The notes: generated from the letters alone by a model not told the origin. A DNA stretch of 22,333 nt from Dentipellis sp. KUC8613 (GCA_002286715.1 NSJX01000085.1:9683-32015); one strand, 5' to 3'. Shown: positions 7,688 to 18,275, counted from the first letter of the stretch. Translations and numbers: made by a program.

Positions 7688-10260
7688 CAGCACGACGGGG
7701 CGCGAATACGGCACGGCAGTATGCAAGACAGCGGGACGGGGTGGGACGCGAAGCGCGGCGCGAGAAGGGCAGGACGGGGCATGCAGAGGGCAGGACATGG
7801 CATGCAGAGGGCGGGGTGAGTGCGAAGACCGCGCGGCGCGGCAGGAGAGGGCACGGTGTGGCGCGGTGTGGCGCGACAGGGCAGAAGCAGAGCATGCAGA
7901 CAGTGGGGGTGGGGCGCAAGGCAGCCCTACGTGGCACAAAGAGGGCAGAGCGGGCTGTTGAGAACGCGTCGCGCCGTGCGACAGGGCGTGACATGACGCG
8001 ACAACGGCGGGGCAGGGTGCGAGATGGCCCACAGGCCGCAAAAGAGGCGGAACGGGAGCTGAGAGTACAAAGGCGGGGCAGCGTGGTGCAGATACGGCGC
8101 CGCGGGGCTCGCAACAGCGCCGACGCCGTGCGAGACGGTGTCGCTAGGGCGTGCAGCGGCGTTGCTAGGGTGCGCAGTGGCGTCGCTGATGCTAGACGGC
8201 GCCGCTAGGGCGACAGATAGGGTGAGTGCACGAAACGGCGTTGGTGAGGCATGAGATCACTAAGACGGTGTCGATGGGGCGCCTTTTCGGCGCATGATGG
8301 CCACATGGGCGCGTATGACGCGACGTGGGGGCGCGGGGGCGCGGGGCTGCAGTGAGGGGGGTCACGGCCAAGAAATAGCGTTGCTGGGGCACGCGACAAT
8401 GGCGTGGGCGTGCGTGACAGCGACGTGAGTGCGTGTGGCGGTGGCGCGAGGCTGCAAAAGGGCAGTGGGGAAGCGAGCGAGGCCGTGGCGTGCGCAGGAC
8501 GGTGATGTAGGGGCGTGGTACGGCTGCGGAGGGGTGGCGTGCGGGTGTGCAGGGGGCGCGAGAAAGGGCGTGGCGGCGCGCAGGGCCACGATGCAGCCAC
8601 GCCCGGACATGGTGCGGCTGCGCAGGGGCGGCGTGCAGGTGCGTGAAGGCGGTGGCAGTGTGCGACGGCAGTGGGAGAGCGAGAGGGGGCGTGGCGGGCG
8701 TGCGGGCGTGCAGACGTGCGAGACGGCGACGCAGGCGCGTGGCACGGCTGCGGAGGGGGGCGGGGCGGCATCGCGGGAGCGCGAGGCGTCGTCGCTGGGA
8801 GCACCAGAGGGCCTCCAGGGCGTCGCTAGGGCGCCGGACGTCGTTGCTAGGGCGTCGGGTGGCCTCACGAGAGCACGGGGCGACGTTGTTGGGGCGCGGG
8901 GCATTGTCGTTGGGGTGCGGGGCGTCGTCGCAGGGGCGCGGCCTTGGAATGACACCGCTGGGGCGTGCGACGACCCCGTGGGCGCCCGTGACGGCGACGT
9001 GAGTGCGTGTTGTGGCGGCGGCGCGAGGGCCCCCGAGGGCGGCGAGAGGTACGGGGCGGCGACACAGCGGCGCGAAACGGCACCGTCGAGGAGTGTGGTG
9101 GTGGCGCGAAGGCAAGCATGTGACGGTGACGGTAGCACGGGCCCGTGGCGGCTGTGCGACGGCGCAACTGCGGCGAAGGGGCATGCGACGGCGGTGAGGG
9201 GGTGCACGAGCCGCACAGTGGCCCGTGGCGGTAGCGCGAGGATGTGCGAGGCCGGCGCAGGGCCCTGGGCAACAAAATGGCGCCGCTGGGGCGCATAAGG
9301 GTGCGTAGAGGCGGCGCGAGGGTCCGCAAGGGTGCGCGAAGGCATGCACGGGCGAGACGAAGCATGCGAGACTGGCACGCGGGCGAGGGGCGCTGTCGCT
9401 AGGGCGCAGGGTCCTGTCGATGGGGCGCGCGGCGGGAAGCAAAATGGCGTGGCGGGGCGCGAGGCAGCCCCACGGTGCGTGAAGAGGGGGCGGCGCGGGT
9501 TGAGAAGGCACGAAAACGGCGCGGCTTGGCATCCAGACGGCGGGATGGAGCGCGCAGACGGCCCCACGGGGCGCGAGGACGGCGCGGTGGTCGCTTGAGA
9601 GAGCACGGCGCGGCACGGTGCGACAAGGGCGCGACACGACGCGATGTCGCGCGAAGAAGGTAGGGTGGGGCGTGCAAACGGCCGGCCGGGGCGCGAAAAG
9701 GGCGAGACGGGGGTTGAGAGCGTGCGGCGGGGCGCGACAGAGCACGATAGACGTGAGGCGCGTGTCCTGCGCCGTTGCTACAGACAGGGTGCAGCGACGG
9801 CGCGCGAAGCGGTTATGGGGCACACGACGGTGTTCGAGGCGCCTAGAGGGCGTGGGCCGTGCATTATCCGCCGTTGCTATGACAGGCAGGGCGCAGCGTC
9901 AGCGCATGCGGCGGTTGCGGGGCGGCGTGAAGGCGTTTGACGCGCCGAGAGGGCATAGGGCGCGCGTCGTCCGCCGTTGCTAAGGCGGGCAGGGCGCAGC
10001 GTTGGCGCATGCAGCGATTACGGGGCGGCGCGAAGATGTCGGAGGCGCCCAGAGGGCGTACATGGCGGGGCGTGGGGGTGCAGTGTGACGCGACGGCGCA
10101 CAGGGCAGCGAGATGGCGTAGAGCGGGCGTCGACCGCTGTTGCTAGGGTACGTGAGGTGGGGGCTGGGCGGCAGCAACGCGAGCGAGGGCGGCGGGGGCT
10201 CGAGCGAGGGCGGCGGGCGACAAGAGAGGGGTGGGGCAAGAGGGAGGAAACGAGAAGGGA
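7688..10260 (-). repeat. CpG-saturated ~21-bp minisatellite core of copy 2
   Basis: This copy shows the unit most clearly: GGGG-starting units begin at 9667, 9688, 9709 and 9729 (steps 21, 21, 20), and a near-identical 21-bp pair sits at 7767 and 7788 (containing GGCATGCAGAGGGC). Elsewhere the unit drifts and 20-, 21- and 31-bp steps mix. CpG is extremely frequent. A sub-array built on GTCGCTRGGGCGYG occupies about 8760-8960, matching similar sub-arrays in copies 1 (6760-6960) and 3 (13380-13580), so the cores keep some internal order. Confidence 0.88.
9772..10070 (-). repeat. ~100-bp higher-order tandem units in core 2
   Basis: Three units begin with CCGTTGCTA at 9772, 9871 and 9974 (steps 99 and 103). 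Each continues through a CAGGGYGCAGCG segment and ends near GAGGCGCCYAGAGGGCGT. A single similar unit sits in copy 1 at 5793-5880, so this expanded after the two copies diverged. Confidence 0.8.
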
Positions 10261-10279
10261 GCCAAAAAAAAAAACTTAT

Positions 10280-10836
10280 CTATGGTGACCTCGCGTTGCT
10301 TTGCCCCTTCGAACTCCTCCTCCATGCCTCTGTCTTGGCTTATAAGCCCAGTTCTTCGGGATACATGTGGCACAAGTGCGGGTGCGAGTGCGAGTGCGAG
10401 TGCATGGAGGATGGTGATGGCGATGGGAGATGAGCACTTGAGTACTTGAGTTGGCGCGATGCCAGAGTCACGAAGACTCTCGGCAATTCCCGCGCACGGC
10501 TCGTCAACACAGCGTTCGGGCAGAGACAGGCTCTCTGAGAGCCAAATAAAATACTGAAATTCATGAGGAAATTTGTGAACCTTTAAGAAGCAATTATACG
10601 CTCCTGTGAATATTTTTGAGTGATGTGAAAGCGCCTTGCAATTACAATTGTGCATCTTTCAACCTGACCCTCTAAAGCGTGGCGCGACTACTGATTTCTG
10701 AGCGATGTAGACATGGAAATATTTCACAACTTCTATCCTGTACGTGTATAATAGCTTCGTACATGTCGTCAAAATTTTAGCATGATTGAAAATGAATTGA
10801 GCTGTACAGAAAATAAAGAAAGAGTGTTCTGAACCA
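10280..10836 (-). promoter_or_regulatory. Promoter-like arm of copy 2 ending at a mutated splice donor
   Basis: Read on the minus strand, this arm has normal CpG content, unlike the opposite arm of the same element. It contains GGCTTATAAGCC (10337-10348, a palindrome with a TATA-like centre), a block shared with copy 3 (10476-10555 versus 14855-14935), and a hexamer tract. It ends in CATAG-ATAAGTTTT at about 10279, the site where copy 4 has CATAG-GTAAGTTTT, so the donor G has changed to A. A pyrimidine-rich stretch follows. Transcription is inferred, not shown. Confidence 0.35.
10376..10403 (-). repeat. Hexanucleotide tract (GTGCGA)n
   Basis: Four to five GTGCGA-type units. Similar GTG/CAC-rich tracts occur at the corresponding place in copy 4 (about 18660-18695) and in the plus-oriented module (about 20632-20698), so the tract is a recurring part of the arm. 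Confidence 0.7.
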
Positions 10837-10943
10837 ATGTGGCTGAACATCGTGGGAACCAACTTCCTGAAGTTGAGAATTGAAAGTGCTGCGAGTTTTA
10901 GTGGCTCACCCCATTATTAGAACTGATTCAAGGATGAATCAGA

Positions 10944-11225
10944 ATCATGTGATCAGTCCCCGGTAGGTAACTTGCCTGAAAGGTGAATTGTTGCAGACAT
11001 TGAGTGCCATCAAAACCTCCTGCGATCACAGGAGGTTCTGATGGCTGATCATGTGATCATGTCACGTGATCAATGCTCTACAATCACATGGTGTTGAAAT
11101 GCTTTTATATTGAAGAGCTTATGGCAATAGATAACAATGTTGAAAAGTTGAAATCCATGGATTTCGACTTTTCAAGCTCTTGCAAATGTTCAGCCACCAA
11201 GAGTCATTGACGCGGATTTCGGGCC
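10944..11225. other. Palindrome-rich spacer after copy 2
   Basis: No gene. It contains a 16-bp stem with a 6-nt loop at 11007-11044 (CCATCAAAACCTCCTG and its partner, one mismatch), overlapping TGATCA/CACGTG palindromes at 11045-11072, and a 36-bp near-perfect palindrome centred on CCATGG at 11140-11175. The sequence ends at the assembly gap. Confidence 0.75.
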
Positions 11226-11715
11226 NNNNNNNNNNNNNNNNNNNNNNNNNNNNNNNNNNNNNNNNNNNNNNNNNNNNNNNNNNNNNNNNNNNNNNNNNNN
11301 NNNNNNNNNNNNNNNNNNNNNNNNNNNNNNNNNNNNNNNNNNNNNNNNNNNNNNNNNNNNNNNNNNNNNNNNNNNNNNNNNNNNNNNNNNNNNNNNNNNN
11401 NNNNNNNNNNNNNNNNNNNNNNNNNNNNNNNNNNNNNNNNNNNNNNNNNNNNNNNNNNNNNNNNNNNNNNNNNNNNNNNNNNNNNNNNNNNNNNNNNNNN
11501 NNNNNNNNNNNNNNNNNNNNNNNNNNNNNNNNNNNNNNNNNNNNNNNNNNNNNNNNNNNNNNNNNNNNNNNNNNNNNNNNNNNNNNNNNNNNNNNNNNNN
11601 NNNNNNNNNNNNNNNNNNNNNNNNNNNNNNNNNNNNNNNNNNNNNNNNNNNNNNNNNNNNNNNNNNNNNNNNNNNNNNNNNNNNNNNNNNNNNNNNNNNN
11701 NNNNNNNNNNNNNNN
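11226..11715. other. Assembly gap (490 N)
   Basis: Unresolved bases. The palindromic left edge and an element start just beyond the right edge suggest that most of another element copy, or a foldback structure, was not assembled here; the true length may differ from 490. Confidence 0.98.
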
Positions 11716-11791
11716 AAAAAGTTGAGGATGTCGATTCTGCAAACCGTAGTGAGAATGTTGATACTTAAGACTGATTCATAGATGAATCAGA
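11716..11791 (-). mobile_element. Solo start of another element copy, body lost in gap
   Basis: The minus strand from 11791 reads TCTGATTCATC and the same 9-bp-stem hairpin as copies 3 and 4, followed by a diverged form of the start block. It is followed directly on the plus side by AT-rich arm sequence of copy 3 (compare 11792-11815 with 4600-4622), so this copy seems to have inserted into the arm of copy 3. Confidence 0.6.
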
Positions 11792-12017
11792 AAACTACAA
11801 AAATGGTATGAAAATAACCAGCCATCACACAAAGAACCAAGCATCTCCCTACAAGATATCACACAGAGCTTTCAGTACCTGGATATTGGATAGAGGAAGA
11901 ATATACATACCATGCACAAGCATACTCACAGATTCACATACATTGGAACGTACATAAGACCTACTTTGATAGACAATAGCTACTATGACAGCATTGAGAA
12001 AAGTTGCAGTATCAAAG

Positions 12018-14660
12018 ACATTGCGGGGCGCAAGATGGTGCGACACGGCGCGATGGGGCGCGAGAGAGCACAATGGGGCGGGAGGCAGTGGGGCGAAGGT
12101 CCAGACGGCGTGGTACGGCAGACCGCAGCGCTGCAACGTAGCTAGGCACAGGAGGGTAGCTAGGGGCTCGCGAGGGCGTGATGGGGCACAATACGACGCC
12201 ATGGAGAGCCAGAGCATGGCGAGGGCGCGGCACGGGGAGCGAGGCGGTGGTCCAGATGATGCGGCGCGGCGCAACACGGCGCCACAATGCGCCACATGGC
12301 GCCATGGGTTGCAAGAGCGTGGCGAGGCAACGTGGCGCGGTGCGAGGCGGTGACCAGGGGGTCGAGAGGGAGTAGCGGGGCATGATACGGTGCCACAGCG
12401 CACCAGAGCGCGGCAAGGGCATGCCATAGGGCGCGTGACAGCGCGATGGGGTGGGAGGCGGCGGCGCGGGGGGTCCAGATGGCGCGGCGCGGTGCAAGAG
12501 CGCGGCGAGGCGACGGCGCACGGCGCGAAACTGCGGTGTCGGCGTGTGAAGCAAGGGCGGGTGACGGGCGGGCGATGGCCACGATGGCCGGGAGGCACGC
12601 GACGGCGGCACGGGGCGCGTGACGGCGGCGCAAGAGCGGGTGGCGGCGAATGAGAAGGCGCGACGGCACATGACGACAGCACGATGGCACGAGAGCGGCG
12701 AGGGAGGGTGCATGACAGGGCGTGATGGGATGCGAGGGCGGCTGGCAGTGCGAGGGCAGGCGCTGCAGTACGGGAGGGAGGCGAGCGAGGGCGGTGCGAC
12801 GGCGCGTGATGATGGCGCGATGGCGTGCAAAGGGAGTGCGAGAACGGCGAGGGAGGGCGCGTAACCGCGCGTGACGGCGGGCAAGGGTGGGTGTCGGCGG
12901 CGCCAGGGCAGAGCGAGGGTGGGCGACGGCGGGTGAAGGCACTGCTGGCAATGCGAGGGTGCGAGACGGTGCCATTGATGTGCATCACGGCAGCGCGCGG
13001 GCGCGAAATGGCCGTGCTGCGGCAGTGCGACGAACGGAGGGCGCGGCGTGGGGCACAGACGGCGCAGTGCAGCGGAAGACGGTGGGGCGGGTCGCAGATG
13101 GCCCACGGGCTGCGAAGGGGCTGTGAGAGCGCAACACAATGCGAAGACAGCGGGGGTGGGTAGCGGCGACGGGGGCGCGATGGGGCGCGATGGGGGCATG
13201 ACCCCGCGCGCGACGGCGGCATGGGACGCGGGCTCAATGGGAGTGCAATAGAGCGCGTGACGGCGGCATGGGGCGCGTGGCGGCAGCGCAAAGTCGGGCG
13301 AGGGCAGCGAGAGGGTTGATAAGAGGGTGGGGCGGGGCCCCTGGCCACGCAACAGTGCCGTGAGACGCGAAACGGTGCTGCTGTACCACGTTGCTAGGGC
13401 GCGGGCTGGTCGAGAGGCAGCGTCGCTGAGCCCTGAGGGGGCGTCGATTGGGCACGAGAGGGCGTCTGTGGGGCACGTGAGGCCGTCGGCAGGGCGCGAA
13501 GCATCATCGCTGGGTAGCAGAGGGCGTCGGGGGCGTGGGAGGCCGTCGCTGGGGCGCCAGATGGCATCGCCACGGGGTCGTTGCAGCGCCAGAGTGCTGA
13601 GAGGGCGCGCAGCGGCGTAGATTAGGTGCAGGCGAGGGGGTTGAGATGGTGACGCGGGGTCATGAGCCATGGAATGGTGCCGCGGGGTGCAAAATGGCGC
13701 CGCTGCGGCACGTGATGGTGGCACGGGCCACGAGACGGCAGCCCCGGGACGCTAAATGACTGCATGCGGGCGAGCAGAAGCAGCGCAGGGGCTGCGTGGG
13801 GAAACATGTGGCCGGTGGAGGCGCGGGAGGGCGGCAGAGGCGCAGGAGACAGTGGTGGGGGCGCGCCAGTGCGCGAAACAGACGCGCGTGGGTGTGGAAC
13901 GCCAGCGGAGTGGCTGCGCGTAGAAACACGTGGCCGGTGAGGGCGTCAGGAGGGTGTCAGGAGGGTGTCCGGCAACATGCGAGGCCAGCTGGGGCGTGCG
14001 GGGGCGGCGGAGGTGCAGGAGACGGCGGTGGATGGGCAGCATGCGAGGCCAGCAGGGGCGCACGAGGGCGGCGCAGGCACGGGAGAGGGCGGCGGAGACG
14101 GGAAAGTGGGTGTCGTGGGCCAGCGCGGCGACATGCAAGGCCAGCGGAGGCGTGCGGGGGCGTGCGGGGGCGGCGGAGGTGCAGGAGACAGCGGCAGAAC
14201 GGGGAAGACGGCGTCATGGGCACGCGGGCGCGAAACGGCCACGCGTGGGCGCAGAACAGCGGTGGATGGGCGGCGCACTGACATGCAAGGGCAGCGGGGG
14301 CGTGTGAGGGCGGCGGAGGCGCAGGAGACGGCGGCGGAGACGCTGAAGAGGGCGTCGTGGGCATGTGGGCGTGAACCGGCCACGCGCAGGGGCGAGATGT
14401 GCCGTGAGTGCGTGAGCGCGGCGGCGCGGCGGTGTGCGAGACACGGGGTGGACGCGCGAGATGCGGAGGGCGCAAAACATAGTTCTGCAGCGCGAGAGGT
14501 GGTGTCAGCGAGGAGGAGCGCATGAGGGAGTGAGGAGCGAGGTGGGCCGGAAGTGGGCGGGAGATGGTAAGCTCGCGCGCACACAATGCGCGATGAGTAC
14601 TAGTGGTGGTGAGTGGGCATAGGAAGGCGCGAGCCCAGGATCCCGGGCTCGCGCGGTCAG
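12018..14660 (-). repeat. CpG-saturated minisatellite core of copy 3
   Basis: The same drifting ~20-21-bp composition as the other cores; GGGGCG words begin at 12055 and 12075, for example. The left part aligns by eye with core 1 (12380-12440 with about 5050-5105: both carry a GCGGCAAGGGCAYGCCA segment). The right part (13800-14400) is a distinct GGC-rich array. Frames of up to 570 codons on the minus strand are compositional. Confidence 0.85.
13976..14400 (-). repeat. Higher-order units with ACATGCRAGGCCAGC start, core 3
   Basis: Units begin at about 13976, 14039, 14129 and 14281 with RCATGCRAGGCCAGC or a close variant, with steps of 63, 90 and 152 bp; a diverged one begins near 13804. Longer units continue with GGCGGAGGYGCAGGAGAC and end near GAAACGGCCACGCG. 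Unequal steps suggest local expansion and deletion. Confidence 0.75.
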
Positions 14661-14699
14661 TACTTCTATGATAAACTTGAGAACGCACAACAACGTACC

Positions 14700-15212
14700 T
14701 TTGACCATTATCCTAGCTTCCAAATTCCATCTGCCTCTGTTGAGTCGGCGAGCGCGTTTGCGGTGTATTGAGGAGGGATGGTGACAGGCGATTGAGGGAT
14801 GGGAGATGAGAGTATAAGACACGAGAGCGACTTGTCGCGTCGCTCATGCGGTACCTCGGCAATTGCCGAGCACTGCTCGTCAATGCAGCATTCCTGCAGA
14901 GACGTGCTCTTTCAGGATGAAATAAATTCCTTACAATTGTGATTAAATTTCATAACGTATGAGTGAGTGTTCTGTAGCTTTCGGTGAAAGCAGGGAATAT
15001 AAATCCAAATATATACGCTCAAGAACGCTTGTTTCTCTAGCAGAGCCTGTAAACGTTGACGCGACTTCGTATTTGTGGGCGATTCAGACATTCAAATAAT
15101 CTCTAAAATTCAATGCGTATCTGTATAGCTATAATACACGTATATACAAAGTTTCAAACAGGTTGAGTAAGAATTGAAGCCAGTATAAATCGAATACGAG
15201 GTGTTTGGAAAG
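14700..15212 (-). promoter_or_regulatory. Promoter-like arm of copy 3 ending at a splice donor
   Basis: CpG-normal arm between start block and core. It holds the perfect 16-bp palindrome CTCGGCAATTGCCGAG (14855-14870), a 7-bp inverted repeat (GAGCGAC/GTCGCTC, 14825-14845) and a block shared with copy 2. On the minus strand it ends in GTCAAAG followed by GTACGT (intron would start at 14698), a good fungal splice donor at the place where the CpG-rich core approaches. Start site and transcription are unproven. Confidence 0.35.
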
Positions 15213-15318
15213 GATGTGGCTGAAAGCGTGAGAATAAATTTCCCGAACCTGCAATTTTGGATTCTGCGAGTTCTGGTGGCTCACCCCATTATTAGAACTG
15301 ATTCATAGATGAATCAGA

Positions 15319-15409
15319 AATCTGTGGTCACCTTCTGTCCTTGGCCAAGGACAAGACTTGTCCTCCCACTGCTCTCTTGTCCTTGGCCAAGGACAGCAAG
15401 AAATGTTTA
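15319..15409. other. 91-bp palindromic spacer between copies 3 and 4
   Basis: It contains the perfect 18-bp palindrome TGTCCTTGGCCAAGGACA twice (15336-15353 and 15378-15395), with ACTTGTCC and similar pieces between. It shares no sequence with the spacer after copy 2, only the palindromic character. Confidence 0.85.
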
Positions 15410-17484
15410 CTAGTGAGGAGTGGGCTGGCAAGCGGCAGGTTCTGATTCATCTTTGAGGATGGGTACATCTTGATTTCAATTTGCTGCATAATTTCACATA
15501 TTCAATTGTCATTCAAGTCTTTGAATCATTTCGCATAATTGTCTGCCCTGTACATGATATATATCTTCTGACTATCCACATTACCTTCATCAGAACATTT
15601 ACCCTTAGTAGCATTGTCATTGTGATCTCCTTGATTGCTCATATCCCTGACAGTGAATTGGTTGTACCTCTGAACTTCTTTATTCTAGCAGGCTGTCAGA
15701 ATGATATCTCTACCTTATAGATAGCCCTCTTCTATGATAGTGCTATAGAACATCCATTTCTATGTGTATAGGTACTGTGCTATTTGTAAAGGTACCTTAC
15801 AGTCATCACTATTGCTCCTCCCCAAAGTTCACACACTGTAGAGATTATTAAGCCTGTATAACAGGAGTGCTTGCATTGGCATTCAGAACAATGGAATGAC
15901 AATGATAATAGATTATGTTTTACAGACTAGAACACACCACAATAGACTATACAAATAATGTCAAAATAATCTGCTACAACACAAGAGACCAATGGTTTAC
16001 TTGGCACAAGGGTGCATGGCCACAGGGCAGGCATGCATGGTGGCAGTGCGAGGGCGTCCGAAGGTGAGGTGGGGCCATGAGCGATGAGACAGCGCCACCA
16101 GTTGCGAGGTGGTGGTGTGGAGGCGCAAGATAGCACAGTTAGGCTGTGTTGCGGCGGACGGAAGCACGTGGCAATGGTGCGGCGGCGTGGGGCGGGAGCA
16201 CAAGGGCGTGTGAGGATGGTACAAGTGCGCGAGGCAGCGTCGGTGTCGGTGGGGCGCACAGCGGTCGCTAGGGCTTCTGCCGGGGTCAATAAGGCGTGAG
16301 GCTGTGTCGCTGGGGGGCGCGAGCATGGCCACAAGCGAGGGCAGCGCCTGACAGCTGCACGGGGGAGGGTGGCGGGGGCACTGGGCGCTGTTGGGCCACA
16401 TGACGGCACTGGGTGCATGGGCGAGAGCACATGGTGGCACGTGTGGGCACGTGACAGCGAACAGGGATAGATGGGGCCGGCCCTGGGCACGTGATGTGAG
16501 AGAGGGAGGGACGGCGTGCAAGCGCACAAGGGTGGCGGGGGTGCGATAAGGGCGTGGTGCACACGCACGGACGCGAGATGGCAACGCAAGGACATGACGC
16601 GGCTGCGGAGGTGCGGTGTGCGGCAGTGGCGGCGGTGGCGGCGGCGCACGAGGGCGCGAGAAACAATGTGGTAGACTTGCGTGGGCAAGAGACGGCGACA
16701 GGGGGCATGTGACGGCTGAGGAGAGGCAGCATGTGGGCGTGCAAGGCCAGCGGCGGCTTGCGAGGGCGGCACAGGGTGCATGATGGCGGTTGTGGGGTTT
16801 ATGAGGGCAGCGGCGGGCGGAGAGGGCGGCGGCGGGCACCAGAGAGTGCGCGGGAGGCGAGAGGGTGGTGATGGACACAAGAGGGCGGTGATGGACACGA
16901 GAGGGCAGCGGGCGGCACGTGACGGCGGCGCTGGGCGCAGAAACAGCGTGGTGGCGCGAAGACAGCGGGGTGGGGTGCAAAAAGGCCGAGTGCACAAGAT
17001 AGCCCACGGGGCGCGAAGAGCGCGCGTGGGGGAGGGGAGGATTGAGAGCGCACCGCGCCGCGCGACAGGGCGCAACATGCCATTCAAAGACGGCGGGGCT
17101 GGGCGCAAGAGTGCCCACGGGTAGCGAAAAGGGCAGAACGGAGAGTGCACCGCGCCGTGCGAAGAAGGTGGATTGGGGCGCACAGACGGTGGGCGGGGCG
17201 CAGGCAGCCGATGACGTGCAAGGGGGGCGTTGCAGCGGGCTGAGAGCACACAAAGATGGGGGGAAAAGCGCGCAGATGGCGGGGTGGAGCACGAGTCGGC
17301 GGTGTGGGGTGCAAAGAGGGCATGGCAAGATGTTGAAAGCGCGGCACACGGCACACAGACGGCAGGTGGGCATGCAGACAGCGGGACGGGGTATGAGATG
17401 ACCCGGGGCACGAAAATGGTGTGGTGATAGGCGAGCGGGGGCGAGCTACACACTGTTTGTAGGATGGGGCGAGTAGGGTGGCCT

Positions 17485-17765
17485 GAGGGCGAGCAGGGCA
17501 GCGTGAAGATGAACGGGGGTGCAAGGGCACGCGACACACCGTTGCTAGGGCGCATGACACCCCAAGACATGCCTGCTGCATCGTTTCTGGGGCACGTGGG
17601 GCGGCGTGAGGGCGAGTGGGGTGGCGTGAGGGCGAGCGGGGCAATGTGAAGATGAGCAGGGGTGTGGGGCGTGCGACGCGCCGTTGCTAGGGCGCGTGGC
17701 ACCCCAAGACATGCCTGCTGCATTGTTGCTGGGGCTCGCGGGGTGGCATGAGGGTCAGTTGGGCA
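17485..17765 (-). repeat. 142-bp tandem duplication in core 4
   Basis: CCGTTGCTAGGGCGC begins at 17539 and again at 17681; both are followed by ACCCCAAGACATGCCTGCTG and preceded by GAGGGCGAGC plus a GTGAAGATGA segment. Two units, a few differences per 20 bp. Confidence 0.88.
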
Positions 17766-18191
17766 GCATGAGGGAGGGAGCGTCGTCGCGAAGGCGGACA
17801 ACAGCGACAATGGGGGGTGCAACGGTGGCGCGTGACGGCGTTGCGAAGATGAACGACGGCGGCGAGGGGGGCTGGGGCGTCATCGAAGGGGGTACGATGG
17901 CGCGACCACACGTGTGATGTCGGAGGGGCGCAAGGTGCCGTCGTGAGGGCACGAGGCTCTCCGGTGGGGCACTCGGTGGGGCGGCAGAGACCCGAAATCC
18001 AGTTGCAAGTGCCGCGGAGCGGCAGAGGTGGGGCAGCAGAGGACGTGATGTGACGTTGCGACGGCGCACGACGGCGGCATGGGGGCTGAGATGGCGGAGC
18101 AGGGCCCCTGCCAATGGCGGCGGCGAGGCGGCGCGTGGCAGGTGCGAGGTGGTGCGGTGAGCGAGAAATGGTGCGGCGAACAAGACGGCGC

Positions 18192-18275
18192 GGTGAGAGC
18201 ACGAGATGGCGCGGTGAGAGCGCGAGACGGCACAGTGAGAGCGCGAGACAGTGCAGTGAGAGCGCGAGACAGCTG
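18192..18275 (-). repeat. Four exact-length 21-bp tandem units
   Basis: Units start at 18192, 18213, 18234 and 18255, each containing GTGAGAGCRCGAGA. The spacing is exactly 21 bp, equal to two DNA helical turns and to seven codons. This is the cleanest example of the basic unit of the cores. Confidence 0.95.

Larger units (their letters stand above)
7283..10943 (-). mobile_element. Helitron/Helentron-like non-autonomous element, copy 2 (both ends)
   Basis: A complete 3,661-bp copy. On the minus strand it begins at 10943 with TCTGATTCATC inside an 8-bp-stem hairpin (loop TCCT instead of the usual 2-nt loop) and ends at 7283 with CTCCTCACTAG; the inverted partner of the start lies at 7314-7324. 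It is flanked by T on both sides on the minus strand. The order inside is start block (10837-10943), promoter-like arm (10280-10836), core (7688-10260), and a CpG-free AT-rich arm (7325-7687). The AT-rich arm is diverged from copies 1 and 4. It abuts the truncated copy 1 head to tail, as rolling-circle elements often do. No transposase gene. Confidence 0.72.
11792..15318 (-). mobile_element. Helitron/Helentron-like element, copy 3 (3' end interrupted)
   Basis: The start is intact on the minus strand (TCTGATTCATC at 15318-15308, hairpin with AT-rich 9-bp stem, T upstream). The start block, promoter-like arm (14700-15212), core (12018-14660) and part of the CpG-poor arm (11792-12017) are present. 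The CTAG end is absent because another element's start occupies that place. The arm and left part of the core are colinear with copy 1 (shared TTTCAGTACCTGGATATTG near 11870 and 4670). No encoded transposase. Confidence 0.65.

Noticed and set aside
8192..9823. 543- and 414-codon minus frames and a 289-codon plus frame
   Set aside because: All are shadows of the 21-bp repeat in copy 2; no start context or recognisable motif.
11119..11742. Frames spanning the N gap on both strands
   Set aside because: They consist mostly of unknown residues and are not evidence of a gene.
12012..13724. 570-codon minus frame and overlapping 499-codon frame
   Set aside because: Two long overlapping frames on one strand over the same repeats cannot both be real; no domain, and it matches the cores of the other copies in kind.
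15927..17822. 631-codon open frame on the minus strand
   Set aside because: It lies wholly in minisatellite core plus the start of the arm, uses almost only A, P, R, S, T, H, L and C, and has equally open partners in other frames. Stop-poor composition explains it.
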